A stretch of 64,000 nucleotides of DNA from Nitrincola sp048264025 (GCF_048264025.1 NZ_JBLXDN010000004.1:62001-126000), one strand, 5' to 3'; positions 8,034 through 16,882 are shown, numbered from the stretch's first letter. The notes: a model not told the origin generated them from the sequence alone. Numbers and translations are program-made.

Positions 8034-8777
8034 ATGTATAAGAAACTGGTTCCACTGAACAAAGAACATCATCAACAATTGCGTATCCAGCCGATCAATG
8101 GCTTTCAGTTTGCAGCTGGTGTGCACGTTGCCGCCGTTATGCTGCATGAGTTTGCCCGCGCCTCCGCGATTTACCCGATAGTGTTTCTTGAAGATCAGGC
8201 TCAGGATAAATTCTATCCCGTTGCTCTATTAGGTCTGGAGCAGAATGAGAATCTGTTTGTGACCGATGAAGGACGTTGGCAAGCCTCCTACATTCCCGCT
8301 GTAATTCGGCGTTATCCATTTGCATTGGCTCGTTCGGGTGAAGACGAAGTGTTTACCGTCTGTATTGACGAAGACGCCGAATTGGTTAGTACCCAGGAAG
8401 GTAATCCGTTGTTCTCTGATACCGGTGAACCTGCTGAGGTGATTGAACAGGTCAAACGCTATTTGGGTGAGTTACAGCAAATGGAAGTGATCACTGAAGC
8501 ATTTTGTCGGTTTCTGCAAAGCCACAATCTGTTTACACCGCTAAATATGCAGGTTCGTGTGGGTAATAAAGTACAAAATGTGACCGGGTGCTATGTTGTG
8601 AATGAGCAGCGTTTTGCCAATCTTTCTGACGAGCTTTTTCTACAGATTCGTCATCAGCACTATCTGGCACCCATCTATGCACACCTGACTTCACTGTCGC
8701 GTACTGAAAATCTGGCGCTACTTAAGCAGGGTATTACATCGGTTAGTCAACCCTCGGATGACGACCAGGTTCATTAA
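8034..8777 (+). CDS. SapC-family protein
   Basis: A 247-residue protein. I recognise the SapC family by the opening (lysine-rich start, His-His-Gln-Gln, then a Phe-Ala-Ala-Gly-Val-His-Val segment), the central Pro-Ile-Val-Phe-Leu block with Leu-Leu-Gly-Leu-Glu, and the Tyr-Ile-Pro-Ala-Val-Ile-Arg-Arg-Tyr-Pro-Phe motif. There is no signal peptide or membrane helix. The name comes from the Campylobacter fetus S-layer (sap) secretion locus; the molecular role is not established. It lies 58 bases after the HlyD gene on the same strand and is probably the last gene of the export operon. That location fits a helper function for a large surface protein, which is an inference. Confidence 0.8.
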   Translation: MYKKLVPLNKEHHQQLRIQPINGFQFAAGVHVAAVMLHEFARASAIYPIVFLEDQAQDKFYPVALLGLEQNENLFVTDEGRWQASYIPAVIRRYPFALARSGEDEVFTVCIDEDAELVSTQEGNPLFSDTGEPAEVIEQVKRYLGELQQMEVITEAFCRFLQSHNLFTPLNMQVRVGNKVQNVTGCYVVNEQRFANLSDELFLQIRHQHYLAPIYAHLTSLSRTENLALLKQGITSVSQPSDDDQVH

Positions 8778-8896
8778 TGATTCAAAATCAACAGGGAATA
8801 TTCATTTTTTGTTCAGGACATATAGCCGTATCGACACTAGACTGGTTTATAAACAGCGTATCCCCTTCAAAGACTCGCGTGCAACAGGAGATGGGG

Positions 8897-8925
8897 CCTG
8901 AACGAACAAGGATGTTCGTGACAGG
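8897..8925 (+). other. Stem-loop in the 215-base gap after the export operon
   Basis: The gap 8778-8992 holds no gene that I can support. Within it ACGAACA (8902-8908) and TGTTCGT (8913-8919) form a perfect 7-bp stem closed by the loop AGGA. It is extended by CCTG/CAGG through a small bulge, so 8897-8925 folds as one hairpin. No T-run follows, so it is not a standard intrinsic terminator. It could be a transcript-stabilising or processing element, a dispersed palindromic repeat, or part of an RNA gene. Confidence 0.4.
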
Positions 8926-8992
8926 TTCTGGCAGAAAGTCTTAATTTCTGTCACTATAAATTTCTCTATTAATACCAATACGGCGAGTTAAG

Positions 8993-9487
8993 ATGATCAA
9001 AATGAATAAACTTCGTTCTTCACTATTACTGACTTTATTTTTTTCGTCAGTGACCTTCGCACAAACACCGCAAACAACAGAGTATCAGGACTGGGTTGGC
9101 ATTTGTGCTGAGGTTCAGGGTCAAGAGCGTTGTGAAATACAGCAAGTGCTGAATATGGAGAACGAACAGGGTAATACTCGACTGCTCAGAGCAACAATAA
9201 GCAAGCTAGATAATCAGTTGATTATGCAACTGCTTTTGCCTCTGGGACTGGATGTTCGTCCGGGCGTAGTGATGCAGATCGATGAAGGTGCCGAGTTTGG
9301 CGCGCCATTTTTGACCTGCGTTCAGGAAGGTTGTCTGGTTGCAGTACCCCTGGACGAAAATCGCTTGACTGAACTGCGTTCGGGTAGTGTTGCCAAGGTG
9401 GGTTTCCGGCCTTTTAATACAGAACAAACACTGGTAGTAGAACTCTCGTTGATGGGCTTTACGCGTGCCAGCCAGACGGTAAAATAA
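8993..9487 (+). CDS. Invasion-associated locus B (IalB)-like periplasmic protein
   Basis: A 164-residue protein with a clear signal peptide (charged start, hydrophobic core, cleavage near Thr-Phe-Ala-Gln). The mature part shows the IalB family pattern: a Trp-x-x-x-Cys near the start of the domain, a second Cys-Glu-Ile, then Leu-Leu-Leu-Pro-Leu-Gly-Leu, and a Cys-x5-Cys pair further on. The family is common in alpha- and marine gammaproteobacteria; the name derives from Bartonella and does not imply virulence here. The role is unknown; it is probably a small periplasmic beta-structured protein. Two starts are possible (8993 and 9002), both with weak ribosome sites. Confidence 0.75.
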   Translation: MIKMNKLRSSLLLTLFFSSVTFAQTPQTTEYQDWVGICAEVQGQERCEIQQVLNMENEQGNTRLLRATISKLDNQLIMQLLLPLGLDVRPGVVMQIDEGAEFGAPFLTCVQEGCLVAVPLDENRLTELRSGSVAKVGFRPFNTEQTLVVELSLMGFTRASQTVK

Positions 9488-9609
9488 TCTCAACGCATTG
9501 GGATGTTGCAAATCAAGGTTAGGCCGTATTCGGGTTTAGTTTAAGTGATTTTTTGCTATGCTAAGGTTAGTGTATTCAAATTGAATTTTGTTTGAAAAGG
9601 AGCCTTGTA

Positions 9610-10380
9610 TTGGCTACCCAGTTTCCAGAATCCTTGACTAAACCCGGTTGCGGCTATTGTTTTGTTCCATTGGGCTTCGAGTTTACGTTTGCTTTTCAAC
9701 CCATTGTGGATATGGAAGCGCGTGAGATTTTTGGCTATGAAGCCTTGGTGCGAGGCCCCCAGGCTGAATCCGCTTATAGTATTCTTAATCGTATCAATGA
9801 TGAAAATCGCTATGCTTTTGACCAGGCTTGCCGGGTTAAGGCTATCCACCTGGCCAGTGAGTTAGGGCTGGATAAGGTATTAAGCATCAACTTTTTGCCT
9901 AATGCGGTGTATGAACCGGCGCATTGTATTCGCAGTACCCTGGCGGCCGCGCGAGAAAGTGGTTTTCCGATTGAAAAGCTCATGTTTGAAATTACCGAAT
10001 CAGAATATGTGTATGATCGGGCTCACCTGACCAATATTTTTAAGCATTATGAAAAACAGGGCTTTATTACCGCGCTGGATGACTTTGGTGCCGGCCATGC
10101 CGGGCTGAATATGCTGGCCAGCTTTATACCCCAAATCCTCAAAATCGATATGGAGCTAGTGCGTGATATCGATAGCCATTCCGTCAAGCAGATTATTGTT
10201 GAGGGTCTGCTTGGCATGTGTGCAAAGTTAGGGATTACAGTGCTGGCTGAAGGCGTGGAAACCGAAGCCGAAATGCTGTACTTCCGTAAGCATGGGGTTA
10301 GGTTGATGCAGGGTTACTATTTTGCCAAGCCAGGATTTGAAAGCCTGCCCGGATATGATTTTTCTACACAGTCAATCTGA
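9610..10380 (+). CDS. EAL-domain cyclic-di-GMP phosphodiesterase
   Basis: A 256-residue stand-alone EAL domain. The residues expected for activity are present: Glu in GYEALVRG, Asn in the Ile-Asn-Phe-Leu-Pro segment, Glu in EITES, the DDFG loop, Lys in Lys-Ile-Asp, and Glu in AEGVETEAE. The terminal Gln-Gly-Tyr-Tyr-Phe-Ala-Lys-Pro motif is also there. It is therefore probably an active enzyme that linearises c-di-GMP. There is no attached sensor or membrane segment, so it is cytoplasmic. I chose the TTG at 9610 because AAGGAG at 9597-9602 lies 7 bases upstream; the TTG at 9592 has no such site. Confidence 0.88.
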   Translation: MATQFPESLTKPGCGYCFVPLGFEFTFAFQPIVDMEAREIFGYEALVRGPQAESAYSILNRINDENRYAFDQACRVKAIHLASELGLDKVLSINFLPNAVYEPAHCIRSTLAAARESGFPIEKLMFEITESEYVYDRAHLTNIFKHYEKQGFITALDDFGAGHAGLNMLASFIPQILKIDMELVRDIDSHSVKQIIVEGLLGMCAKLGITVLAEGVETEAEMLYFRKHGVRLMQGYYFAKPGFESLPGYDFSTQSI

Positions 10381-10450
10381 CGCTTTTTGTTATACGTAAC
10401 CTGTTGATCAGATGCTAGCATGCCAGTTTTTACTCAGTGGTATGCCTAGT

Positions 10451-10924
10451 ATGAAAGCGTTTTTGTTTCGTTATCCTAACCTGTTTCGTCGAGTGATGAA
10501 TCTCTGGCCGCCACTGTTTTTTAGTGGCATCAAGCTGGTAACCATCAGTTCTGACTTCCGTTCGGCACGAGTGGATCTGAAGTGGCGCCCCTGGACTAAA
10601 AATATCAATGCCAGCCAGTATGGCGGCAGTCTCTTCTCTATGACTGATCCTTACTACGCCCTGTTGTTGTTCGGTTGTCTGGGCTATGAGCGCTATATTA
10701 TCTGGGATAAATCAGCCGATATCGATTTTATTTCACCTGGTATCGGACGTCTGACTGCCGAGTTTCATCTTGAGGATGAGCAACTGCACCAGATTCGTGA
10801 AATGACCGCTGAGGGCGATAAGTGTTTTCCTGAGTTTGTGGTGTATATTCGCGATCAGCAGGGCACCCTGGTTGCCAAGGTGACCCGACGTCTGTATGTG
10901 CGTTTACATGCGAAGCACCGTTAA
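10451..10924 (+). CDS. DUF4442 protein, hotdog-fold thioesterase-like
   Basis: About 157 residues. The Trp-Pro-Pro motif near the start, the Gly-Gly-Ser-Leu-Phe-Ser-Met-Thr-Asp-Pro-Tyr-Tyr core and the Asp-Phe-Ile-Ser-Pro-Gly strand mark it as DUF4442, a relative of acyl-CoA thioesterases with the hotdog fold. Substrate and activity are not known from the sequence. Upstream in-frame ATGs at 10412 and 10442 are possible starts; none has a strong ribosome site. The stop lies 2 bases from the convergent yejE stop. Confidence 0.75.
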   Translation: MKAFLFRYPNLFRRVMNLWPPLFFSGIKLVTISSDFRSARVDLKWRPWTKNINASQYGGSLFSMTDPYYALLLFGCLGYERYIIWDKSADIDFISPGIGRLTAEFHLEDEQLHQIREMTAEGDKCFPEFVVYIRDQQGTLVAKVTRRLYVRLHAKHR

Positions 10925-10926
10925 AC

Positions 10927-11946
10927 TCAACTGACTTTACGTGGATCAAAGGCATCACGCACGGCTTCACCGATAAAAATCAGCAGGGTCAGCATCAGTG
11001 CCAGGGTAAAGAAGGCTGATAGCCCCAACCAGGGCGCATGCAGGTTTTCTTTACCCTGAGCGACTAACTCACCCAGCGAGGGTGAACCGGGCGGCAGACC
11101 AAAGCCCAGGAAGTCCAGAGCTGTCAGGGTGACAATCGAGCCATTGAAAATGAACGGCATGAAGGTCAGAGTGGCTACCATCGCATTGGGCAGTACATGG
11201 CGGAACATGATCGTTGAGTTGCCTAACCCTAAGGCTCTGGCGGCACGTACATATTCCAGATTGCGTCCTCGCAGAAACTCAGCACGCACCACATCGACCA
11301 GTTGCATCCAGGAAAACAGCAACATGATTCCCAGCAGCCACCAGAAGTTGGGTTCAACAAGGCTGGCAAGAATGATCAACAGAAACAGCACCGGTAAGCC
11401 TGACCAGATCTCAATAAAGCGTTGAAACAGTAGGTCAACCTTACCGCCGTAATATCCCTGTACAGCCCCTGCGGCGACGCCAATGACGGAACTGGCCAGT
11501 GTCAGAACCAAGGCAAACACAATCGAGATACGGAAACCATAGATCACCCGTGCCATCACATCGCGGGCCTGATCATCGGTACCCAGCCAGTTCTCCCAGG
11601 AAGGTGGAGAGGGAGCGGGTGAGGGCAAGTCATAGTTGATGGTCTGGTAGTGATAACGGATCATCGGCCAGACCATCCAGCCGCCAGCATCTTCAATCAG
11701 GGATTGTATAAACGGATCACGAAAATCGGCAGGCGCATCAAACTCTCCCCCGAACTCCAGCTCAGAGTAGTTATTGAAAACAGGTGAATAGAGACTGCCT
11801 TGATAACTGACCAGTATTGGCTTGTTGTTGGCAATCAGCTCGGCACCTAATGACAGGATAAATAATGCCAGAAAAATCCACAGCGACCAGAAACCCCGGC
11901 GGTTGCGGCAGAAAGCATCGATGCGGCGGCGCATAATCGGCGTCAT
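10927..11946 (-). CDS. yejE: Peptide ABC transporter permease YejE-like
   Basis: A 339-residue inner-membrane permease. An N-terminal helix is followed by a long periplasmic loop carrying the Trp-Pro-Met-Ile-Arg-Tyr-His-Tyr segment and the WLGTDDQARDV motif typical of OppC/YejE proteins. The binding-protein-dependent transport loop (Glu-Tyr-Val-Arg-Ala-Ala-Arg-Ala-Leu-Gly) contacts the ATPase. It is the third gene of a yejA-yejB-yejE run, 2 bases after yejB. The expected yejF ATPase does not follow; the neighbouring gene is convergent. Confidence 0.9.
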   Translation of the reverse strand: MTPIMRRRIDAFCRNRRGFWSLWIFLALFILSLGAELIANNKPILVSYQGSLYSPVFNNYSELEFGGEFDAPADFRDPFIQSLIEDAGGWMVWPMIRYHYQTINYDLPSPAPSPPSWENWLGTDDQARDVMARVIYGFRISIVFALVLTLASSVIGVAAGAVQGYYGGKVDLLFQRFIEIWSGLPVLFLLIILASLVEPNFWWLLGIMLLFSWMQLVDVVRAEFLRGRNLEYVRAARALGLGNSTIMFRHVLPNAMVATLTFMPFIFNGSIVTLTALDFLGFGLPPGSPSLGELVAQGKENLHAPWLGLSAFFTLALMLTLLIFIGEAVRDAFDPRKVS

Positions 11947-11948
11947 GA

Positions 11949-13040
11949 TCAGCCCTCCCTGCTACTGAAGTCGATACGCGGGTCGACCAGCGTATAGGTG
12001 ATGTCACTCACTAGCTTGAGCAACAAACCGACCAGGGTGAAGATATACAGTGTACCGAAGATTATCGGATAATCACGGCGAATAACGGCTTCGTAACCCA
12101 GTAATCCTAGCCCGTCGAGTGAGAAGATGACTTCGATAAGCAGCGAGCCGGTAAAGAAGATACCGATCAAGGCGGCAGGCATGCCGGCAATAATCAGTAG
12201 CATAGCGTTGCGAAACACATGGCCGTAAAGCACACGGTTTTCTTTCAGGCCTTTAGCTTTAGCAGTTAGCACATACTGTTTGTGAATTTCATCCAGAAAT
12301 GCATTCTTGGTCAGCATCGTCAAGGTGGCGAAGCTGGAAATTACCGATGCAAGTACCGGCAGCGAAAGATGCCAGAAGTAATCGCCAATTTTTTGTAGCA
12401 GTGTCATTTCATCAAAGTTGGCTGATGTCAGGCCTCGTAGCGGAAACCAGTCAAAGTAAGTGCCTCCAGCGAACAGTACGATCAACAGGATGGCAAATAA
12501 AAAGTTGGGGATTGCATAGCCGATAATGATCGCGCTACTGGTCCACATATCAAACGCGGTGCCATCACGGACAGCTTTACGTATGCCCAGAGGGATAGAT
12601 ACCAGGTAGGCGATCAGTGTGGTCCAAAGCCCGAGTGATATGGATACCGGCATTTTTTCAATGATCAGTTCCATTACGGTTTTATTGCTGTAAAAGCTGC
12701 TGCCAAAATCAAATTTCAGGTAGCTGACCAGCATCTGCATAAAGCGCTCATGTGCGGGCTTATCGAAACCATACATTTTTTCGATTTCGGCAATCAGAGA
12801 AGGATCCAGCCCCTGCGCGCCTCGGTAGCCTGTTCCTCCTGAGGATGGTGCTGAAGCCAGGTCAGAGCTAGGGCTGCTGCCAATACGCTCTCCAGCCGTA
12901 TCGCCAAAGCCTTGCAGGTGCGCAAGGGTCTGTTCAACCGGTCCGCCGGGTGCCAACTGTACGATTAAAAAGTTCAGCAGCAATATACCGAACAGTGTGG
13001 GAATAATCAGCAGTAAACGTCGGACAATGTAGGCGACCAT
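11949..13040 (-). CDS. yejB: Peptide ABC transporter permease YejB-like
   Basis: A 363-residue permease with an N-terminal Arg-Arg-Leu-Leu-Leu-Ile-Ile-Pro-Thr-Leu helix and about five further membrane segments. The ATPase-contact loop Tyr-Val-Leu-Thr-Ala-Lys-Ala-Lys-Gly-Leu is typical of OppB/DppB/YejB. A Ser/Gly-rich insert between helix 1 and helix 2 (residues about 48-72) is the kind of extra segment seen in YejB. Its start shares a base with the yejA stop and it lies 2 bases before yejE, so the three are cotranscribed. Length matches E. coli YejB (364). Confidence 0.9.
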   Translation of the reverse strand: MVAYIVRRLLLIIPTLFGILLLNFLIVQLAPGGPVEQTLAHLQGFGDTAGERIGSSPSSDLASAPSSGGTGYRGAQGLDPSLIAEIEKMYGFDKPAHERFMQMLVSYLKFDFGSSFYSNKTVMELIIEKMPVSISLGLWTTLIAYLVSIPLGIRKAVRDGTAFDMWTSSAIIIGYAIPNFLFAILLIVLFAGGTYFDWFPLRGLTSANFDEMTLLQKIGDYFWHLSLPVLASVISSFATLTMLTKNAFLDEIHKQYVLTAKAKGLKENRVLYGHVFRNAMLLIIAGMPAALIGIFFTGSLLIEVIFSLDGLGLLGYEAVIRRDYPIIFGTLYIFTLVGLLLKLVSDITYTLVDPRIDFSSREG

Positions 13041-14839
13041 CAGGGTTTAATCCACCAGGTATCAAAACCTATTGCATGGTTTGGGCGAATATCGGGTATA
13101 CCGAACTTGTTCCAGTAGGCAATACGGTAAGCGTTAGTGTGATAATGCGGAATAACATAATGATTCCATTGCAAAGCACGGTCAAGTGCTCTGGCTCTGT
13201 AGACTAGCTGCTCTCGATCAGGTGCCTGTATCAATTGTTCAACCAGGTGGTCTATGGCGGGGTTGCGGATACCTATTATATTGCGACTACCCTGGCGTTC
13301 AGCGCTGGATGAATGCCAGTATTCGCGTTGTTCATTGCCCGGCGAATTTGACTGGGCAAAGCTGCCCACGACCATATCAAAGTCATAATCACGCAGACGA
13401 TTGATGTATTGAGAAATATCCACTACGCGAATGCTAACCTGAATGCCCATGCGTTCCAGGTTGCGGATAAAGGGCGAGATCAGGCGTTCCAGGTTATTTT
13501 GAAAAATAAGTATTTCAAAACGAAAGGGTTGGCCTTGCTCATTGCGGAGTACGCCCTGATCCAGGTTCCAGCCGGATTTGGCCAGTAGTCGTAACCCTTC
13601 ACGTATCTGCGTACGTATATTACCGTCGCCATCGGTTTGTGGCGCACGATAAACCTGGGTAAAGACTTCTTCTGGCAGTTGTTCCCTTAGTGGTTCCAGT
13701 ATCGCCAGCTCTTCTGCACTGGGCAGTTCATCAGCGGCCATCTCCGAGTTGGAAAAATAGCTATGGCTGCGCTTGTAGGCATCGTAAAAAATAGCGCGAT
13801 TGGTCCATTCAAAATCGAAAGCGTGCGCCAGGGCATAACGTACCTGCGCATCTTCAAAGAGCGAGCGCCGGGTATTCATTACAAAAGCCTGCATGCCGGT
13901 AGGATTTTCATGCTCAATGGATTCTTTGATTATCCGTCCTTCGTTCAGCGCTGAGCCAGTATAGCCGGTAGCCCAGTTCTTTGCGGCATATTCGGTGCGG
14001 AAGTCATACCGGCCTGCCTTGAAGGCTTCCAGTGCCACGGTGCCGTCGCGATAATAATCAAATACCCATTCATCAAAATTATACCGTCCCCGTTGTACCG
14101 GCAGGTCTTTACCCCAATAGTCAGGGTTACGTTTATAGGTGATGGAACGTCCTGGGTCGTAGCTGGCTAGTAGATAAGGTCCTGAGCCGATGGGTACTTC
14201 CAGGCCAGACTCTTCAAAGTTGCGCTGATCCCAGAAGTGCTTTGGCAGTACCGGTACTTCACCGACAATCAGCGCCAGTTCACGGTTTTCTGTTTCAGCA
14301 AACTCAAACCGAACGCGGTGACTACTGAGTGCTTCGATGCGAGTGATGTCAGCATAGTAAGCACGATAAAATGGGCTGCCTTTTTCTCGTAGTAACTGAA
14401 AGGTGTTTACCACATCTTCGGCAGTGACCGGCACACCATCACTGAACACGGCCTCTTTACGCAGTTCAAATTCGATCCAGCGACGATCATCCGGCAGGGT
14501 GATGTGTTCAGCCAGGAGTCCGTATACAGAAAAAGGCTCGTCATCGGATTTTGTGGTCAGACTGTCATACAGCAGGCCGATCCCATCAGCCGGGGTGCCT
14601 TTAACTATGAATGGATTGAAGCTGTCAAAGCTGCTGCCAGCCGCTGCTTGCGCAACGCGGCCGCCTTTGGGTGCGTCAGGGTTAACATATTCAAAGTGGG
14701 GAAAGTCAGCAGGGTATTTAAGATCACCATGCATGGCGATGCCATGAGTGGTGGTTGTGTCTGCAAAACTCCAACTGCTGAGGCTAAAAAAAAGGATGCT
14801 TGCCGTGATGCGTGTAGTGTGTTGCAGGCGTTTTATCAT
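13040..14839 (-). CDS. yejA: Periplasmic peptide-binding protein YejA-like
   Basis: A 599-residue SBP family 5 protein with a signal peptide cut near Ser-Phe-Ala-Asp. The mature start with His-Gly-Ile-Ala-Met-His-Gly-Asp and Pro-Asp-Phe-Pro-His-Phe-Tyr-like text, and the Ala-Pro-Lys-Gly-Gly motif, are characteristic of YejA-type proteins. It delivers peptides (microcin C-type peptides in E. coli) to YejB/YejE. It lies 6 bases downstream of mltD on the same strand, so it may share the mltD transcript. Confidence 0.9.
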   Translation of the reverse strand: MIKRLQHTTRITASILFFSLSSWSFADTTTTHGIAMHGDLKYPADFPHFEYVNPDAPKGGRVAQAAAGSSFDSFNPFIVKGTPADGIGLLYDSLTTKSDDEPFSVYGLLAEHITLPDDRRWIEFELRKEAVFSDGVPVTAEDVVNTFQLLREKGSPFYRAYYADITRIEALSSHRVRFEFAETENRELALIVGEVPVLPKHFWDQRNFEESGLEVPIGSGPYLLASYDPGRSITYKRNPDYWGKDLPVQRGRYNFDEWVFDYYRDGTVALEAFKAGRYDFRTEYAAKNWATGYTGSALNEGRIIKESIEHENPTGMQAFVMNTRRSLFEDAQVRYALAHAFDFEWTNRAIFYDAYKRSHSYFSNSEMAADELPSAEELAILEPLREQLPEEVFTQVYRAPQTDGDGNIRTQIREGLRLLAKSGWNLDQGVLRNEQGQPFRFEILIFQNNLERLISPFIRNLERMGIQVSIRVVDISQYINRLRDYDFDMVVGSFAQSNSPGNEQREYWHSSSAERQGSRNIIGIRNPAIDHLVEQLIQAPDREQLVYRARALDRALQWNHYVIPHYHTNAYRIAYWNKFGIPDIRPNHAIGFDTWWIKP

Positions 14840-14845
14840 AGAGTC

Positions 14846-16039
14846 TTAACCTGATTCAGACCTTGTAGTTTTGAGTGCTATATTGGTGCTGTCAGCCGGA
14901 ACAAGCAAGGTCTGGCCGACACGAATGTTGGTGGTGTTTAATTTATTTGCCTGTTGTAACGCCGAAACGGTAGTGCTGTAACGTCGTGCAATAGCACCCA
15001 GCGTGTCGCCTGAATTAATGGTGTAGTGTTGATAATTAACCCGTTGTTCAGCGGGTAATGAAACCAGCGCGCTCTGGAATTGATCCGCTTGCTCAACCGG
15101 TACCAGCAGACGGTGTGGTCCCTCTGGTGCTGTTGCCCAGCGATTGAAGCCAGGGTTGAGGCGTTTCAGTTCCTCCAGGTCTATCTCTGCCAGTTCGGCT
15201 GCCTGAGATAGATCGAGTTGTCCACCTGTATCAATTTCGGTGAAGTAAGGTTCAGCAGGGATGGCCTCTAGCTCAACCCCCAAACTGTCGGCATCACGAA
15301 TCATTTTTGCTGTGGCCAGCAGTTTTGGAACATAACGCATCGTTTCACCAGGCAAGCGTAATGACCAGTAGTCAATAGGCTGATTGGCATTGTTGTTGCG
15401 CTTTATAGCGCGCAATACATTACCTTCACCCGCATTATAGGCTGCAAAGGTAAGCAACCAGTCACCATCAAACATATCGTTGAGCTTGGTTAGATAGGTC
15501 AGTGCGGCATCAGTGGAGGCAACTATGTCACGACGGCCATCGTACCACCAGTTACTTTCCAGACCAAAGTTGCGAGCGGTACCAGGAATGAACTGCCAAG
15601 GGCCAGCCGCTCTAGCTGGAGAGACTGCAAAAGGGTTGTAGCCGCTTTCTATGAATGGAATCAGAGCGACTTCAGCTGGCATGCTTCGCTCAATTACCTG
15701 CTCAAGAATATAGTGATAGTAGGGAAGTGCTCGGTGGCTTACGGCAGTCAAATGCTCAGGGTTTTCAGCTAGCCAGTCCAGCTCCCGTGTCACTCTGATA
15801 TCCTCTCGGTCCAGTTCCAGAAGCAGGTGTTCTCGGGTCAGGTCCCAGGCGGTCACAGGTTCGATTTTTTGTTGAGATACACTACGCTTATACAAGTTAC
15901 CCATGTGCATTCTGGAAATCAGTAGACTCTGTTCATAGGTATTATGACTTATTTCTTGAGTGGGCTTACTGCTGCTGGCACAGCCGCTGATGACGGCCGC
16001 GGCAAGCAGAGAGAATAGACCTGTGCGTAATTTAGACAT
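14846..16039 (-). CDS. mltD: Membrane-bound lytic murein transglycosylase D
   Basis: A 397-residue lipoprotein: a lipobox around Ile-Ser-Gly-Cys (Cys near residue 20), then an SLT domain with the catalytic Glu in Phe-Ile-Glu-Ser-Gly-Tyr-Asn-Pro-Phe. The Ala-Ala-Gly-Pro-Trp-Gln-Phe and Ala-Tyr-Asn-Ala-Gly-Glu-Gly-Asn motifs follow. One clear LysM repeat ends the protein at about 335-385, with a weaker LysM-like stretch before it. E. coli MltD is about 450 residues with two clear LysM repeats, so this form is shorter. It cleaves glycan strands of peptidoglycan from the outer-membrane side. The mltD-gloB neighbourhood matches E. coli. Confidence 0.92.
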   Translation of the reverse strand: MSKLRTGLFSLLAAAVISGCASSSKPTQEISHNTYEQSLLISRMHMGNLYKRSVSQQKIEPVTAWDLTREHLLLELDREDIRVTRELDWLAENPEHLTAVSHRALPYYHYILEQVIERSMPAEVALIPFIESGYNPFAVSPARAAGPWQFIPGTARNFGLESNWWYDGRRDIVASTDAALTYLTKLNDMFDGDWLLTFAAYNAGEGNVLRAIKRNNNANQPIDYWSLRLPGETMRYVPKLLATAKMIRDADSLGVELEAIPAEPYFTEIDTGGQLDLSQAAELAEIDLEELKRLNPGFNRWATAPEGPHRLLVPVEQADQFQSALVSLPAEQRVNYQHYTINSGDTLGAIARRYSTTVSALQQANKLNTTNIRVGQTLLVPADSTNIALKTTRSESG

Positions 16040-16102
16040 AAATAATCTGAACCTGAATGTGAACTTAACCGCACATTCTATCAGTCAAACACTCAGACGC
16101 AA

Positions 16103-16882
16103 TCAAAAACTGTTTTTCCATTCCCTCAACAGCGCTAAAGTTTGTGCTGGCGTGTCAGGATGTTCGCCGCTGTGACCATAAACCGTATGAATAACAGAGG
16201 TTTCACGGGTGCGCATGAAGGGGTTAATGGCTTTCTCCAGACCGATTCGAGACGGTAGTGTTGGCAGGTCCTGTTCGCGCATGCTGCGGCATTTTTCTGT
16301 CATCACGCGTATGTCCTGATTTTCGGGTTCAACAGCATGAGCAAATGCCAGATTGGACAGAGTGTATTCGTGTGCTGCGCAAACGCGGGTATCATCGGGC
16401 AGGCTGGCAAAGTAATCCATTGCTGCTTGCATCTGCTCGGCGGTGCCTTCAAAAAGTCGTCCGCAACCCGCCATGAACAGCGTATCACCACAGAGCAATA
16501 AAGCCGCAGACGGCGCATAATAGCTGATATGATCGAGGGTGTGTCCGGGAACGGCTTTGACTTCAAAAGCCGTATCAAGTAAACAAATCAGATTGCCTTC
16601 ACTGAGTGGTTGAGTAATACCTTCAAAGGGAGAGTTGGAAGGCCCGTAGACGGGGCAGTAGTCATTTTGTTGCTGTAGCTCAGTGACGCCGCCGGTATGG
16701 TCTTCATGATGGTGGGTAATGAGTATGGCAGCGAGATTTTTGTTATTTTCCTGAAGCCATTGCTGAACGCCTTCCGCACTGCCGGGGTCTACTATGATAA
16801 CGCCTGAATCAGGGGCTTCAGGGTTACAGATAGCCCATATATAATTGTCGTTGAATGCGGGGATGGGGGTCAGATTAAGCAT
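16103..16882 (-). CDS. gloB: Hydroxyacylglutathione hydrolase (glyoxalase II)
   Basis: A 259-residue metallo-beta-lactamase-fold enzyme. The binuclear metal motif THHHEDHTGG is at about residues 56-65, followed by the Val-Pro-Gly-His-Thr His and the Cys-Gly-Asp-Thr-Leu-Phe Asp. The Cys-Ala-Ala-His-Glu-Tyr-Thr motif and the terminal Arg-Glu-Trp-Lys are typical of GloB. It hydrolyses S-lactoylglutathione to lactate and glutathione in methylglyoxal detoxification. It is divergent from the yafS-like gene, as in E. coli. Confidence 0.95.
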   Translation of the reverse strand: MLNLTPIPAFNDNYIWAICNPEAPDSGVIIVDPGSAEGVQQWLQENNKNLAAILITHHHEDHTGGVTELQQQNDYCPVYGPSNSPFEGITQPLSEGNLICLLDTAFEVKAVPGHTLDHISYYAPSAALLLCGDTLFMAGCGRLFEGTAEQMQAAMDYFASLPDDTRVCAAHEYTLSNLAFAHAVEPENQDIRVMTEKCRSMREQDLPTLPSRIGLEKAINPFMRTRETSVIHTVYGHSGEHPDTPAQTLALLREWKNSF

